Counted from the stretch's first letter, positions 11,653 through 23,636 are shown. The stretch: 64,000 bases of DNA from Rusavskia elegans (GCA_011316305.1 SAUG01000166.1:1-64000); one strand, 5' to 3'. Translations and numbers: made by a program. Notes: generated from the letters alone by a model not told the origin.

Positions 11653-13493
11653 TCAGCGAGCGATATGACTTGCGATCGCAAAAAGTTGGTCGGCCGTTTC
11701 TCCCAAAAACTCGTGTTTATACCAATCGATCAAGCAATCCATCTGGAGAAGGAACCGTTCCAGCTCGTCGCACAGTGCACCGTGGCACGTTGCCATGAGG
11801 TTCATGTGGTACTCAGTAATGCCATCCCCAGAGACAATATGATGAACCCAAAGCTCCATAATAGGCCCCTGCGTACACAGAGAGAATGCAAGCGGAGATT
11901 TATCGCGTTCGACGTTCAAGTCAAGTACAACGTTGTCGTGACAGTTTTCGAGCTGCCGTTGAAGAATAAGCATAGAGCTTCCAGATACAGCGGCTTGGTT
12001 CTCGGCCTCGAAGAGAGTTTTCCCTGTAGTATAGGCCTTGCCTTCAATCACAAGGACTGGGAAACGGACTTCGAGGAAATTCTGTGTAGGATCGGAGCAA
12101 AGTCTCTGTTCGCGCTGAAGGGCTTCCAAGAATCTGTTGGCTCGAAATTCGGGAAGTCCACGTTTTATAAGTGCATTTGGGACGGTCGACTTATAGAAAC
12201 CCCAAGTAAAATCTGGACGAGGGGTCTTGACGGCACCGTCTTGAATAGCTTGTAGTTGAGCGGCGTTTACGGACGGAGGTGGAGCTGTTGGTGGCGGCAT
12301 CGTCGAATGCGAAGTATCAGGGGAAGGAAAGGGTCGATCCGCCTGCTGTCGCTTGCCGGGTCGGTCGAGATTTTCATCAACATCGCGTCGGCCCCATGTG
12401 TCGAAGTTCCAGAGATGCTGTTGCTGGATTGCGGGCTTCAGATCGGGATTCCAGTCTAGCTTTGGCTTAGCACAAGAGGTTGCAAGAAATACATCAGAAA
12501 ACGTCAATGTGACTTACCAGCTTTTCTCGGATGCGTAAGTGTTTCATCGTTGTGCATATCAAAGAGAGCTTGATGGACCAATTCTACCAAGTCATCTTCA
12601 CGATGAGAACCCCTGAGCAGCCGGCTAAATTTCCGAGACTTATCCTTTGCCATTCCCGAGATCTCGCGTCTCCTCTCCGCCGTTACCTCCCGCTTGAAGA
12701 TGATATCCAATGGTGCTTGAAGCGTTTCAGGTGGAGACTCTGGGAGAACATATATATTGGCACGATCGAGGATACTGTAGCGATAGAAACTATGCGAAGA
12801 TGTTGGCTCCTTCGAGCGAGTGGACGCTAGATCCGAGCTGCTTGTCTGCCGCGAAGAAGCCCTCTTTCGTCCTCGGTCCGATGGCTTGATTGTATTATCC
12901 ATCTCCTCAAGTGCAAGGAGTTCTTGTTGCAGCTGCTTCAGGTTCGCTTTGGACAGCTGTGGTGTTTGCGATGGTTGGGGCCTGGTCAAGAGCAGGTCTT
13001 CTGTCTCGTGGTATGGATTATCTGTCTTGTAGTCTTGATTGTCTTCCACTATCGGTGAATGGTTATCTCGATTGTCTCCTTCTATGTGTGAATCGTGGTC
13101 TCGATGGTCTCCCAAGCCGTGTCGATTGATCTTCAGAGGCTCTGGCGATACTGCTGGTGGTGGTTCTACTTGCAGCCGTTTGGGCGTAGGGCCGTCTCCA
13201 GTATGGAGTTTTCGCTTCTGTGTTCTTGTAGTTTGAGGGGCGATCGTTGTTGGAGATGGGGCAGAAAGCGTCGGTGACAGCGGCGATAGAGTCGGACGTG
13301 CGGGCTCAGCGATCGTGGAGGCAGGTTGCGGTGATGGTTTACTCTTCATAGAGTCTATGGTAAGAGCTGGAGTTATCAGCAGGCGTTTAGGGAGGATAGT
13401 AGGGGCAAGGCACCTTTGCAGGACCCCGAGCAAGGCGCAAAGTCTCGTCCAGCAGGGAAGTCGATTGGGTGGGAGGGAAGCAACGAAGGACAT
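11653..13493 (-). CDS. Fungal DUF7924-type protein (two exons)
   Basis: Exon 1 (13493-12518) and exon 2 (12455-11653) join across a 62-bp intron with a GTAAGT donor, a GCTAAG branch site and a CTAG acceptor, giving about 592 residues. The N-terminal half is Pro/Ser/Thr-rich with basic patches (KRK, RGRKRASSR), suggesting a nuclear, disordered region. The C-terminal half carries the conserved fungal domain with PRPDFTWGFY, LEALQREQRLCSDPTQNFL, VIEGKAYTTGKTLFEAENQ and FSLCTQGPIMELWVHH. I believe this is what Pfam calls DUF7924; its function is unknown. The acidic and lysine residues around VIEGK recall nuclease-like folds, but that is only a resemblance. The start may instead be the Met at 13349 (544 residues), because the first 48 residues do not look like the rest. 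Confidence 0.75.
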
Positions 13494-14221
13494 TGAGGAG
13501 CAATGAATATAGATATCAGCTCAAGTAAAATCAATATCAAGACCCGAGATGCAAAGACCAAGCATCGAGAAGGAAAGAGGTGAGCGAGTATCTGCTACTC
13601 CGTAATGCGAGGCTGGATTCAACTGTAACAACACAGCCCTAAGAAGTTTTGAATGCGGGGGGCAAGCGCGTTTGGCTTTGCCGCCCGGACTTAGAAAACG
13701 CCAAGACCCGAGATTAGATTAGATCCTCCCGGACCTCCTGTCCGCCTCGAGGTGTTTGGAATATTGCAGTACCGGCTATTCTATATCGATTCTATAGCGA
13801 ACGTATGCGATAGGCGTACTTTTCCGTCAAGTCTGCCATTGTGGGGTTATGGCAATCTGCGGCGATGAAATACGATGTCAAGAACCCTGGCAGCACTCCG
13901 GTCATCGTAGCCACTACTTTCCACCTTGGGCGTGTTCTCCTTACCCGTAACGCAATGCGTTTGGCATGAGTATATGTCTCAGCTTCATGGTTAACTGCTC
14001 CGGCACCCTAACTCTCACTGTCTTTTTCTATGTCACAAGGGAATTGCAGAACTTGCAACTAATCATCTCCGCCTTTCGACTTGCCAGTCTTCACCATACA
14101 ACTGATTCATCCATCCCCCTTGGTCATCCATTCCCCTCGGGCCGACATCAATCTCCTGGTGGCCAGCTATCCACTCACGCCTTCTAAATACTTCAAGTCG
14201 ACAACAGTTCCAGGTGGTCGG
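13494..14221. other. Intergenic, no gene seen
   Basis: Lies upstream of the DUF7924-type gene and downstream of the Gly/Gln-rich gene, both on the minus strand. Around 13775-13800 there is a short AT-rich stretch of the kind seen in RIP-mutated DNA, but no repeat could be defined. Confidence 0.5.
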
Positions 14222-15040
14222 CTAGTACCATGGGTGGCGCCTCAAGTCGCCCTCGAAGCCGAAATCCTGCTCCTCCCCCTCGGCGAAGTCTTCCTCCGAC
14301 CATCCACGTCCAACCCTACTGCCGCCATGGCGCATTCTACCCATCCTCCCGCCTCCTCCAAATCCACCCCCTTCAAATCTGCCACCAGGCCCCATTCCAC
14401 CACGAGGGCCACCACCGAATCCGCCCCCTCCCATCATACTCATCGCCTCTGCACCACCTCCTCCAGCCATTCCTCCGACCACTGAGCCGGCTTGGGAGGG
14501 AGCACCTCCAGAGGCAGCGCCGAGCTGCGCTTGCTGCTGCTGCGGTTGCTGCTGCTGCTGCCCAGCAGCCTGCTGTCCTTGGTTGATGGGTGGCAAGGGG
14601 TCTGGTGCGCCGGCCGGCATCCCACGATAGATCCGCATCAACTGGCGGATAACCAGGCCTTGACTGGCCCTCACACCCCGACGACGAAGCTGTTGGGATA
14701 TCAAGTGTTTGTGCATCAGCTCACAACGTCCACGTGAATGACAGCCTCCACGACGATGGTGAAGTGTCATCCCTTCTGCCTCGGCAGCTCGATGGATCTT
14801 GCCGAGAGGTCGACCACCGAGCGGGAATGGATGGTCGTTGTAGACATAGTCATCTCGGGTGCGACGAGGACGGGGAGGTGGACGACGGTCGTCCTCGCTG
14901 CTACTACTCGTATCGTCGTCGTAATAGCTGTCTGCCACATAGGAAGGCATGACGCGCGAACGCACGCCGTACGAACTCATGGCGAACGGGGCCGGGTAAT
15001 ATGGAGCTATACCCATGCCAGCTCGTACCATGGGGTACAT
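14222..15040 (-). CDS. Gly/Gln/Arg-rich hypothetical protein
   Basis: A single-exon frame of 272 residues. The N-terminus is Tyr/Pro-rich, followed by an acidic serine run (DDDTSSSSEDD), a basic Pro-Arg stretch, and a middle block with Cys and His residues around 98-112 (GGCHSRGRCELMHKH). A glutamine-rich tract follows near residue 165, then a long glycine-rich tail with RGG-like pieces (GGGPRGGMGPGGRFEGGG). This composition is typical of disordered nuclear or RNA-associated proteins, but I recognise no family. The frame is much more protein-like than the overlapping plus-strand frames, which merely mirror its low-complexity codons. A TATA-like element lies about 180 bp upstream of the start. 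Confidence 0.6.
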   Translation of the reverse strand: MYPMVRAGMGIAPYYPAPFAMSSYGVRSRVMPSYVADSYYDDDTSSSSEDDRRPPPRPRRTRDDYVYNDHPFPLGGRPLGKIHRAAEAEGMTLHHRRGGCHSRGRCELMHKHLISQQLRRRGVRASQGLVIRQLMRIYRGMPAGAPDPLPPINQGQQAAGQQQQQPQQQQAQLGAASGGAPSQAGSVVGGMAGGGGAEAMSMMGGGGFGGGPRGGMGPGGRFEGGGFGGGGRMGRMRHGGSRVGRGWSEEDFAEGEEQDFGFEGDLRRHPWY

Positions 15041-18000
15041 CGTGAGCCTAGACTGAAGTTTAAGCTTTGTGGGGTGGCGAAGGCTGAAGCTGAAGGGTCG
15101 AGGTAATGTGAAGGGCTTTTGAAAAAGCTGTTCAAGAGTTGGCTTGGTAGTAAAGGTCGGAGTTGGAGGTGGTTTGTAGGATGTTGTAGGATGGGGGAAG
15201 CATGGGGATAGAAGGTTCCTTATATAGCATTAGATCAGGCCTCATCATAACCACTAGTGATGGAGAATGAGGAGCATGAAGTACTGATGAAGCTATGGGC
15301 TGCTTAGCAAGGCTGGAACTAAACAGAGGAATGTTGAAAAGGTAGGTAAACAGAAAATATCTCGACAGAAATGTTTGTGGAGGGAGCCAATGTTACCAAT
15401 CTTGCCAATGAGACGAGGGATATAAAGAGGCGGACGAAGATAGTCTCAACAGAAATGCGAAGAATGAGCAGACCAACATCAGAGATCTGGAAACAACAGA
15501 AACATGATACAGTCACATCCTTGCTCGATAACAGAGAAGCCACCACTGGTCACTTCCTGGGGCAGCAACATGATATTGAGTTATTCTGAAGAGACAGGTA
15601 CAAAAGTGATGTTTGGAACTACATCAGATTTCAAGTGATCTTATAGAGTCTCCTAGTATACTTGCTTGACTATCGCGGTTGTACAATGAGACAAAGGGAT
15701 GCTGGAACATTAGAAAGGGCCACCAAGCGTTATCACGTGAGCTTTGTTTGGAGAAGGTTCTTGCTGTACTTCCAGTGAATTCCATTTCCAGGACCTGTTC
15801 CTGGAAGACGTCACGGCAGGTACAGCGACGAGACTTGAAAGCCGTTGAACCCTGATCATAAGAGCTCTTAGACTGTACGGTATTATCCCCGCCGCTACAA
15901 CGATCGCTATTCCAGTGACTGAATGCTGTTCAACAACAATGAACAACATCCTCACCCGACATAGTTGTGTAGGTACCTGCTGCAGCAATAGCAACAAATG
16001 TAAAATGCCCAGCTATGCTCAAGTAAGGAGCTCTGTCAAGACTCTTTCTAATTTTCCCTACCAAGCTCATATCAAAGTCACTACGCAGGTCTTTCCGATG
16101 GTTTCCAGCAGTAGTTCACTCTCGAAACGTAGGTTTGAGCTCACCTTAACCCCCTGCTGAAGCAGATCATCTATCCGCCTTACTACTCTCGCCTACCGGT
16201 AGTTTTCGATGTTGTGTCCGCAGGCGCATATTTGGTTTCATTGACCACTCTCATCTCTACATTGCAAAAGCTGGACAACTGCGACTGGTTCGGTATTGCA
16301 GCCGACGATAAATTCGTCTGAGGACAAATCTGGGTCTCGCATTCTGTGCGTCAGTAGCTCATATTCAATTCATACTAACATTCCGTCAAATTATTGAGCC
16401 GCGAGCTTCATTTTAGTCTTCGAATATTTTTTCGATGTGAACACACTGCCTGGTGCTCTGAATATTACTCATTTGACGTTGTCGGTAATCGTACAGGCTA
16501 GAATCTGATTTTTGTAATGGTGATTTTCGTGGGGGTAGTGATGAATGAAGGCTCTGGGGGCGTCCCGAACGTTTCACGGCCCAAGATCCCTTTACGACCT
16601 AGATACCCTGAGTTCAAGATTTGGAAATAAACTTACAGTAAGTACTCTTGCAAATTACTATGCTGCACGAAGTCCGTGCAAAGCTTGTCCCTCAATCCAC
16701 CACGATTCGCTACAACTCGGCTACTTCGCCGAATACGGTGCAATCTGGACCATATCTATCTCACAAGAACATATTATCCTTGCAATAGAGAAGCTAAATT
16801 CTGAACGGACGGCATGAGCCGACCGCAGCATGCTCGCTGACGCAACAAGAAACAGAATCGCCATATACGACATCCCGTCTAAATAAAGGCTTCAGAACGC
16901 TTTGCATGCCACAAATAGTATCATCGATCAAAACGATATCTTCTGACCAATAGTACCAGAAACCATAAAGAAAGAAATCCATCCATTTCACCGAATAACC
17001 CTAATTCACCCTGTCAGTCGCATGCACTTTCCTCCCCCTATGACCCAAACACTAACCAGCAACGCTCGAAGAGGCTCTTCACCCTCACCCTCATCACCAG
17101 CACTCTCGCCGCCCCCTCAGCCACCACCGCATCCGGGGCCATAGTATCCTACACAGCGGCCGATTACGCACGAGCCGCACCCGTCTCCGTCGGCGTGAAC
17201 ACTGTCCTCCCAGCAGGCATATACGTGCCGATCCCTGGCAACCCGACTCCTTTCCTCGGCTTCTGAGGCAGTGTTTAGGGCGCGTGTGCCAAGGGGAAGA
17301 CGCCGACTGTAACGGCGTGATCCAGCAGGGAGTGCAGTGGAGCTGGACGTCGGCGGGATCACTGCCCGCGGATGGAGGGTTGGGGCCATGAAAAGAGATT
17401 TTTATGGGTAGCAGCGCTAAGTTTACCTGTGTTTGATTGGGGTTGTTGACGGAGGCCTCTCAATGTTGGAAGAAAAGTGGAGCATATGCGGTAGGGGAGG
17501 TGAGAGAGCTTTGTTCAGTTTTGCTGGTGTGTATTGATGCTGGAAAACCCGCACAAAAAGTCGATTTTTACTGTCATTGTGCGCCATATGATACAGAGCA
17601 TTGCCGCTGAAACTACTCCGATTGTAATTTTGCCGGAGCATATGGGTTGTCCGCGATCTTCTTTCGTCTTCATAAGCGGAGTGAGGTTTTACTAGACTAA
17701 TAGAGCTGTAGACGTCTATCTCCTGCTCTTCGCCAGCACCAGGCATATCCATTTTCATTCCCGTAGATATAGGGAGATGACACGATGGACTTCTCGACGT
17801 ACACAGAGAAGCTCTGTAGCTCGTCTACCCAAATAGTTGCTTTCGTCATGGCAAATCGCAGAGATCAACATCTTCAAATTTTGACACTGATAGTGGTCCG
17901 GGTAAGTTGTATGGGATCAGGTATAAGACTTTCATGATCCAAGATAGCGATCGGATGTAGCATTCGGGTCTTCCCAACTATAAATGACGCTCTGAAGATA

Positions 18001-18111
18001 CAACGGAAGGGTCCATCAATTGTGGACTCTATCTGTTCCTTCTTGTTGGGGATTTTCGAAGATGGAGTAAGGACCAAGGCCTCAGATCTTATCTTTATCT
18101 TATCTTTTGCT
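15041..18111. other. 3-kb stretch without a supportable gene
   Basis: No intact gene found. Two pieces resemble coding remains. On the plus strand at about 16155-16320 a frame ends in a hydrophobic segment (RLPVVFDVVSAGAYLVSL) before a stop, like a membrane-protein fragment. At about 17066-17266 a plus frame reads like a signal peptide followed by a short secreted protein (AAPSATTASGAIVSY up to a stop at 17266), but it has no in-frame ATG. Both are too weak to call. The rest shows nothing. Confidence 0.4.
15218..15226 (-). promoter_or_regulatory. TATA-like element
   Basis: The minus strand reads TATATAAGG about 180 bp upstream of the Gly/Gln-rich gene's start codon. The sequence matches a TATA box, and distance and orientation fit a core promoter. 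No other evidence. Confidence 0.35.
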
Positions 18112-18911
18112 TACCCCAGATTCGGTAATTAGTAATAAAAATGTGATTTTCCCCGTACTACCTACTGAAAGTTTGGCGTAATTTAGTAATATCTCTACGA
18201 TCTACAATAATAGTATTTTAACTTCTACTACAATCTTTTAAATTGTTTAATCTATTTAATCGGATTATATTAAAGCTATATATATTTCTTCTTTATAGCG
18301 AATATAACTTATTCGCGCGCTATTCGAAATTCAGATAAAGACGGCGCCGCCGTCGCCGCTAGAATTCTATAAAAATATTTTTACAATTTAGTAATTCTGC
18401 TTCCGCTATAAAAGTACCTTTGAAACTATCGAAGCGACAGGTAAATACGCTAAAAAAGAAGGTAATTAAAAAGAAAAACGCTAAAAAGAAAACCGTTACT
18501 ACTAAAACTACTAAATAGTAAATTGCTAAAAAAAAAGTCGCTAAAAAAACTACTATAAAAAAGAATAATACTATCGAAATAGATTCTAATAAAAAGATCG
18601 CGGGGATTATTACCGCCGTTAAAAAGAAATTTACTAAAAAGAAACCCGCGGAGAAACGCAGTTATATATACGATAGCCGGCGGCGGCGACGAACTTTAAT
18701 CCGAATTCTATTTTATTAACTCTACAATAAATGATAAGATAATAGATAAATAGTAACTTTAAAATTACCGCTTTAGACGTATCTAATCGACGTTAATATA
18801 GTAGTAGAGGTTAAAATATAGATAGTAGATATTTTATCAAATCACGCTAAAATTTTGGTGGGTAGTACGGGGAAAATCACATTTTTATCACTAATTATCG
18901 AATCTGGGGTA
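18112..18911. mobile_element. TA-flanked terminal-inverted-repeat transposon
   Basis: The first and last roughly 75 bp are inverted copies of each other, starting CCCCAGATTCG and running through GTGATTTTCCCCGTACTACC. Nearly all mismatches between the arms are transitions. Both ends are flanked by TA, the target duplication of the Tc1/mariner/pogo (Fot1) superfamily. At about 800 bp it is too short for a transposase, so it is non-autonomous. The interior is RIP-mutated although it lies inside the gene island, and it contains a lysine-rich reading frame described separately. Confidence 0.75.
18390..18718 (+). pseudogene. Lysine-rich reading frame inside the TIR element
   Basis: One plus-strand frame of about 105 codons is interrupted only by adjacent TAG and TAA triplets near 18516, which fit RIP of CAG CAA. 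It encodes a strongly basic protein with AKKKTVTTKTTK, AKKKVAKKTT and VKKKFTKKKPAEKR, and ends in an arginine run (SRRRRRT). The composition resembles a histone-H1-like tail or another DNA-binding tail, not a transposase. It could be a captured host fragment or the element's own small DNA-binding protein. Confidence 0.4.
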
Positions 18912-21240
18912 CTACGTCACGCCCAGAACGAGCGCGCCGAAACGAAACTGATTCTTATTCAACGACCCAGAAGCTACCATACCAAATCTCGCTGCGAACA
19001 AATTGGTCTCAAGGCCAGCGGTCCGCTAGCTACGGCTGGTCCATCGACCCGATCCAAGCAGCACTCCGATGCACAGGCAATCAGTACAGTCGTGTCCAGG
19101 ATGTACTCAAGGTGGGCATGCACCGCGAGAACCTTATTAAAATTTTTCTCCGGGGAAGAGCACACGAGCCACTCAAACGGCAGTTCAGTAAAGCTTTACA
19201 AGCCTTAGCACATAGGAACTCACTCAGAATCCCAGCAAAGCTACGCACAACCCACACAGCTTTAACCCAGACCGAGCAGAGGATTAATAATACTGAACGT
19301 TAGCACGCCCAAGCCGATCCATATAGGCACCAAAGTACGATGAGATCCAGCAAGGCTAGCGCAAGTCCAGTAACGGGTACGCCATCGAGGCCCACGTCAC
19401 CCACCGCAACTCCAGACACCATAATCTCTGATCAATCAAAGCTCGGAGACGAGTTGATCATCGCCGTTCATAGGGATGGCCAAAACTTCGGCTTGTTTTC
19501 TCCGTGATGTTGTCCACGGAGGAAAGTCCCAAGCTTTAATGGGTCCGGGACACGTGAGCTTCGACAAGTGGAAGTTGATGATGAGGGAAGACGGCTTCAT
19601 CGGCACTTCTTCTGGATCTGAAGATGTCGCAATATCCTGGGCTATGGGCGACCGTGAAATCCAGGTCTCCAGTGATCGGGCATTCCTTGTAGGTATCATC
19701 TACATGTCGACGCATCAGGACACAATCGTATTCAATGTCGAAGGTGGACACGGCCGGTTGCCATCACGGGCTTCCAGTAACCTTCGACTAACATGCATGA
19801 CAGAGACACCCAGCATCGCAGGTAGAAGATGGCGCCAAGCCTTGACTCCCATCAAACTCCCTTTCTTCGGCTCATAGGAGACAAGACTGAATCGACATTC
19901 GGGGATTCCCTTGCAAAGCAGATTCATATTGGCAACTAAATATCAAGCTCGGCTGGAACTACTAGATAGACCTTAGCACAGTTTGGGCTTTCGTCTAACC
20001 ACGGGCTTTGATGAGACTGGCAATGTCTTGACGAGAAGACCTTAAGACCCAATTGCGTACGTGACCCATCCAACTTCTAGGTTTTTCTTGAGAAGGGAAA
20101 CCTGCTGACCGACAATAATGAGCATATGCTGAGGCCGAGAATCGCAAAAGTCCTGCCAAAGTCAGGCGAGGTATCTTTGGAAGGTTAACTACCAACATCG
20201 CTGCTGTTTTTATTGGCAGATGCCAATGGTAACAGGTCGTCTCAGCCCAAACTAAGGGATGATCCCAGTCATAAATAGGTTTGTGTCAACGTGGCCAGGA
20301 AACTCTATTGGGAGCAAATCAACTCAACCAATGATACGACACCTATGTATAGCTTCGGGTGACAGCGTTCCAGGTGAGTCAATCCAGAGCTTAGCATAAT
20401 ATCGTCAGTCTACGGGAAGCCCTCGCCAATGTGTCATCACAAGAAGGCTTTCTCCTCCGGCTTGCAGAACTCCAGGGGCGACAGGAAAAGCTCATTGGTC
20501 TATGTAACCCGTATAAGCACTTGGAGTAGCGCTGCAACCACTTCGATCAGACAGTCCGTTTCTTATTGATGATTGCTTCAGCGATGGGACTGCAGAATTA
20601 CTTACTTTGGTCGAAAGGCTGCAATGAAGAGCTGATCAGATTCTGGGCGTCCCATCGCCCAATAGGACGGGGACACAGACACGGTGTCCAGTCGTACGGC
20701 TTCAGGATGGCAGTGCATACACCTATGGCAAGGCATAATCGATGATGTTCGATGGGTGAAAGATCTGCAGAAGCCAAGAAGTTGAGGTTTCATTGGGGGC
20801 GAAATGCCAAGCAGACGGTGCTGACCCTTTCATCTGCGGCGCGCCAGCTGCTCGTCAAATCGAGCCGAGAATGGCTAAAGTCGTTATCTGGGGTTTAGGC
20901 GCTTCGTCGGTAAGTTCCATAGTGTAGAGCTCCTGCGGGAGATCACTCAGGTACGCCAATCAGCAACGAGAAATGTGACACAGGCTGTTTCAGAAAGCTT
21001 GAGCTTAACGAAATATGACGTTCGTGCTGAGCTTGTCCAACAGTAATGGAGTGACGGACTTCTTTGTAGCCTCACAGAATGACGATCATCATATCGCGTA
21101 GGACTAAATGAACCCCTACAGGGCAGACAAGGAGCATGAGAATACAGTACATAAAAGTTCTTCGCTCTCCCCGTTCAATCCTGTGCCAAAGTTCATCCCA
21201 AGTCCTCAATTCAAGAAATCTACTGTTCGACTTCGCGACC
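18912..21240. other. 2.3-kb stretch, mostly without a gene
   Basis: Normal composition but no intact gene. A plus-strand frame at about 19339-19509 (57 codons, starting RSSKASASPVTGTPSRP after the Met) looks protein-like but has no family match and no clear continuation. The relic at 20401-20900 is listed separately. The region may be the remains of several decayed genes. Confidence 0.4.
20401..20900 (+). pseudogene. Unrecognised broken gene fragment
   Basis: One plus-strand frame reads as ordinary protein for about 165 codons, broken by stops at about 20527 (TAG), 20739 (taa-type) and 20898. Typical stretches are EGFLLRLAELQGRQEKLIGL and FLLMIASAMGLQNYLLW. I do not recognise the family. The first stop could come from CAG by a single C-to-T change. 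There is no start codon or complete gene model, so I treat it as a relic. Confidence 0.3.
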
Positions 21241-22190
21241 ATGCTTTCGCTACACTACCTCTCTCTTCTCCTTCCACTTCTCCCTCTATCCCTTGCCGCA
21301 GTTAACGGCCCCTGCTCCATCGACGGTACCCCGGGCGTCTGCGTAACGACAGCAAACTGCGCTGCCATCGACGGCTCATTCCGATCCGGATTCTGCCCAA
21401 ACGACGTCGAGAGCGTCAAATGTTGCATCAAGCCAGAATGTGGATCCGGAGGTAACTGCCGCCCTACAGACACCTGTGATGGCACCACGAAGGCAGGCCT
21501 CTGCCCCGGTGCTTCCAACTTCAAATGCTGTGAGCCAAAAACCGGAGGAAACCCACCGGCAACACCACCCAGCGGCGGTGGTGCAACTACTGGCGATCTC
21601 AAATTGAGTGCGAAAGGGGTAGATTTCATTGCCGGGTTTGAAGGCTTTAGGGCAAACTACTACATCGACGCTGCTGTAAGTCTTCTCTACAGCTGGAGAT
21701 TGTCGCATCGCTTCAAGCTGGTTACTGAATTCGATTGAATACAGGGTGTTCGGACCATCGGCTACGGCCACGCCTGCCAGGAACCAGGAGAATGCCCAGA
21801 CGCCGGGCCTATCACCGAGGCTCGAGGAAAGGAATTACTGAACAGCGACGCGGATGCCTTCGAGAAGTGCGTCAATGCCGATGTCACGGTTGCTGTAAGT
21901 CTGACCCTGCCGTCCCAGCTTCCTAACTTTTATTACATATTCTGCCTTCGTATGAAAGATACATTGCTAATATATTATACCGGCAGCTCAACCAGAATCA
22001 ATTCGATGCCCTCGTCAGTTTCGCGTTCAACCTCGGCTGCGGCAACTTGCGCAAAATTGCACAAGATCTGAACAAGAATGACTTTTCCGGCGCTACCGCG
22101 AACATGAAGAAGTACGTAAATGCTGGCGGCAACGTATTGCCCGGCTTGGTTCGAAGGAGGAATGCGGAGGTGGAGTTGTTTAACTCATAA
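21241..22190 (+). CDS. Secreted GH24 lysozyme with cysteine-rich modules
   Basis: Exons 21241-21675, 21745-21894 and 21987-22190 (introns of 69 and 92 bp with GTAAGT donors and CAG acceptors) encode 262 residues. The start is ACCATG followed by a signal peptide of about 20 residues. Residues 25-100 hold two cysteine-rich repeats (CSIDGTPGVC ... KCC and CGSGGNC ... KCC), then a Pro/Gly linker. The C-terminal domain is the phage-type muramidase fold: Glu134 in FEGFR, then TIGYGH at 149-154 and FDALVSFAFNLGCG. Glu134 is the expected catalytic acid. It should cleave bacterial peptidoglycan outside the cell, for defence or competition; the cysteine modules may bind wall glycans. Confidence 0.9.
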
Positions 22191-22760
22191 TGTGTGTGGG
22201 ATACAACATACAGGATGGCATGTATTATAGCACAAAGAACAGCAGACGGTATTGACAGCCACCCTCTGGCCAGTCCATTCTTAACGTTCAAAAGATCATG
22301 TTCTCACATCTCATGATTACTGACGAAGAAAAGACAAAGAAAACATGATCAGTGCTGTCATTCATCCTGGGCCACACCGAAAATTGCCTTGTTGTCGTCG
22401 TTGATTTACTGAAGGTTGTGGGGATTTATGGTACGTTTGCCATCCACAGTTTACTCTGCTGTTGCACCTTCGGTCTTCGCTGGAGCTATCCCGTTGTCGA
22501 GTCACGATACCTTTCTCAACGTCTACCTTTGTTGTGACAAGACATTCTCGAAGCATCACATTGTTTGCCGTTGCTGCTATCATTAGGGCTGTGTTTAGGT
22601 GCCGCTTCAATGGTTTTCTTGTCCATTTTGCATGACGAGGCCCCTTCGTATACTGGTTGTGGAGTAAATGAACCTGTATTTTTTCCACCGTTGGCAGTTG
22701 CATCTCCATGTAGTATGCAGGGATCCCAATCAGTCTAGCTTTGCAGTCTGAATGCAGCCT
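22191..22760. other. Intergenic, no gene seen
   Basis: Between the lysozyme and the truncated CCCH gene. The missing front half of the CCCH protein is not found here in any frame, which supports truncation rather than a missed exon. Confidence 0.5.
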
Positions 22761-22768
22761 GGTCTTGG

Positions 22769-23636
22769 CTGCGTCGCCATGGCACCGAGGGTGGTAGCAC
22801 TGGTGCGGGGCGGGGCAACGGGAAGGAATGTTCTGATGCCAAGCTCAAAAGTTTGTCTCCATCACTTAACAACCAAGACAATCAGGATGGTCAATTAAAG
22901 AATCCAACTTGACTAACCACACCTGCTTAGGAAGCTTCGAACTCTTTATTCGTAATGTGCACTGCAAGCATATTATCTTCGGAGGTTCTCCCGATAATGG
23001 CTACGCTCGGCTGTTAAACTCCTACACTGGGGACTCCTCAACAAATAACATGATCACCGTGTTAGAAGGCCCCCCATTTGCCACCGAGCTTGTTCCCATT
23101 GTGGAAAAGTTGAAGCAATGCTCGTTTCCTAAAGTTTTCCGAGATACCAAGATTCCCCGCGACGAGTATCGTTCTCAACAACGCCTCCGCGATCCAAGAG
23201 CCCGGCGCTCACAAGCTATGCTTCCACCGCAGCGACAGCCAAGATTGACACCCCGGCTCCCATCATGTCACCCAAAGCCGAACCTCTGGCGGAAGGCGTC
23301 ATTCCACGAAATAGCAAAGGCCAACGAATCGGATTCCCAATCAAAGTAACACAGACGGCAGTCCAAAAGCCGGAAAGGTGCATGAACCACCATCTCCTCG
23401 GCTACTGCGCGTACAACGATAGCGAATGCGCATACCTGCACAAGCCAGCCCTCACCGAAGCTCGACTGAACGCCTTGCGTGTTTTTGCAAGGCAGATGCC
23501 CTGCGAAAATGGCCTGGGTTGTGACGATCCTGATTGTTATTATGGGCATAGGTGTCGAGGTGACCCTTGCAAGTTTTATCCATGTAATTTCCCACAGGAA
23601 ATGCATAATGTGGATACGAAAGTAGTCAACTGTTGA
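22769..23636 (+). pseudogene. CCCH zinc-finger protein, 5'-truncated and frameshifted
   Basis: This is the back half of a fungal tandem-CCCH protein (family often annotated DUF7923 plus CCCH fingers). The piece GNGKECSDAKLK is followed by an 80-bp intron (22851-22930) and then SFELFIRNVHCKHIIFGG and DNGYARLL, the family core. After FRDTKIPRD (about 23166) the frame shifts by one base to a second frame that carries the linker and two fingers: C-x8-C-x6-C-x3-H (CMNHHLLGYC...) and C-x5-C-x4-C-x3-H (CENGLGCDDPDCYYGH). No GT...AG intron fits the shift. The N-terminal nucleotide-binding-like half is absent upstream. A related broken copy lies at 28190-29356 on the other strand. It may be a recent pseudogene or contain one assembly error. 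Confidence 0.7.

Noticed and set aside
11665..12255. 196-codon plus-strand frame opposite the DUF7924-type gene
   Set aside because: It mirrors the conserved minus-strand domain and has no family resemblance of its own.
14081..14485. Plus-strand frames over the Gly/Gln-rich gene
   Set aside because: Their Pro/Ser/His content is the reverse complement of the Gly/Arg tract on the minus strand.
17117..17389. 90-codon minus-strand frame rich in Arg, Ser and Gly
   Set aside because: No motif, no neighbour logic, and the opposite strand reads more like a short secreted protein, itself without a start codon.
19476..19877. 133-codon plus-strand frame as a gene
   Set aside because: No family resemblance, and overlapping minus-strand frames are equally long; no splice or start evidence.
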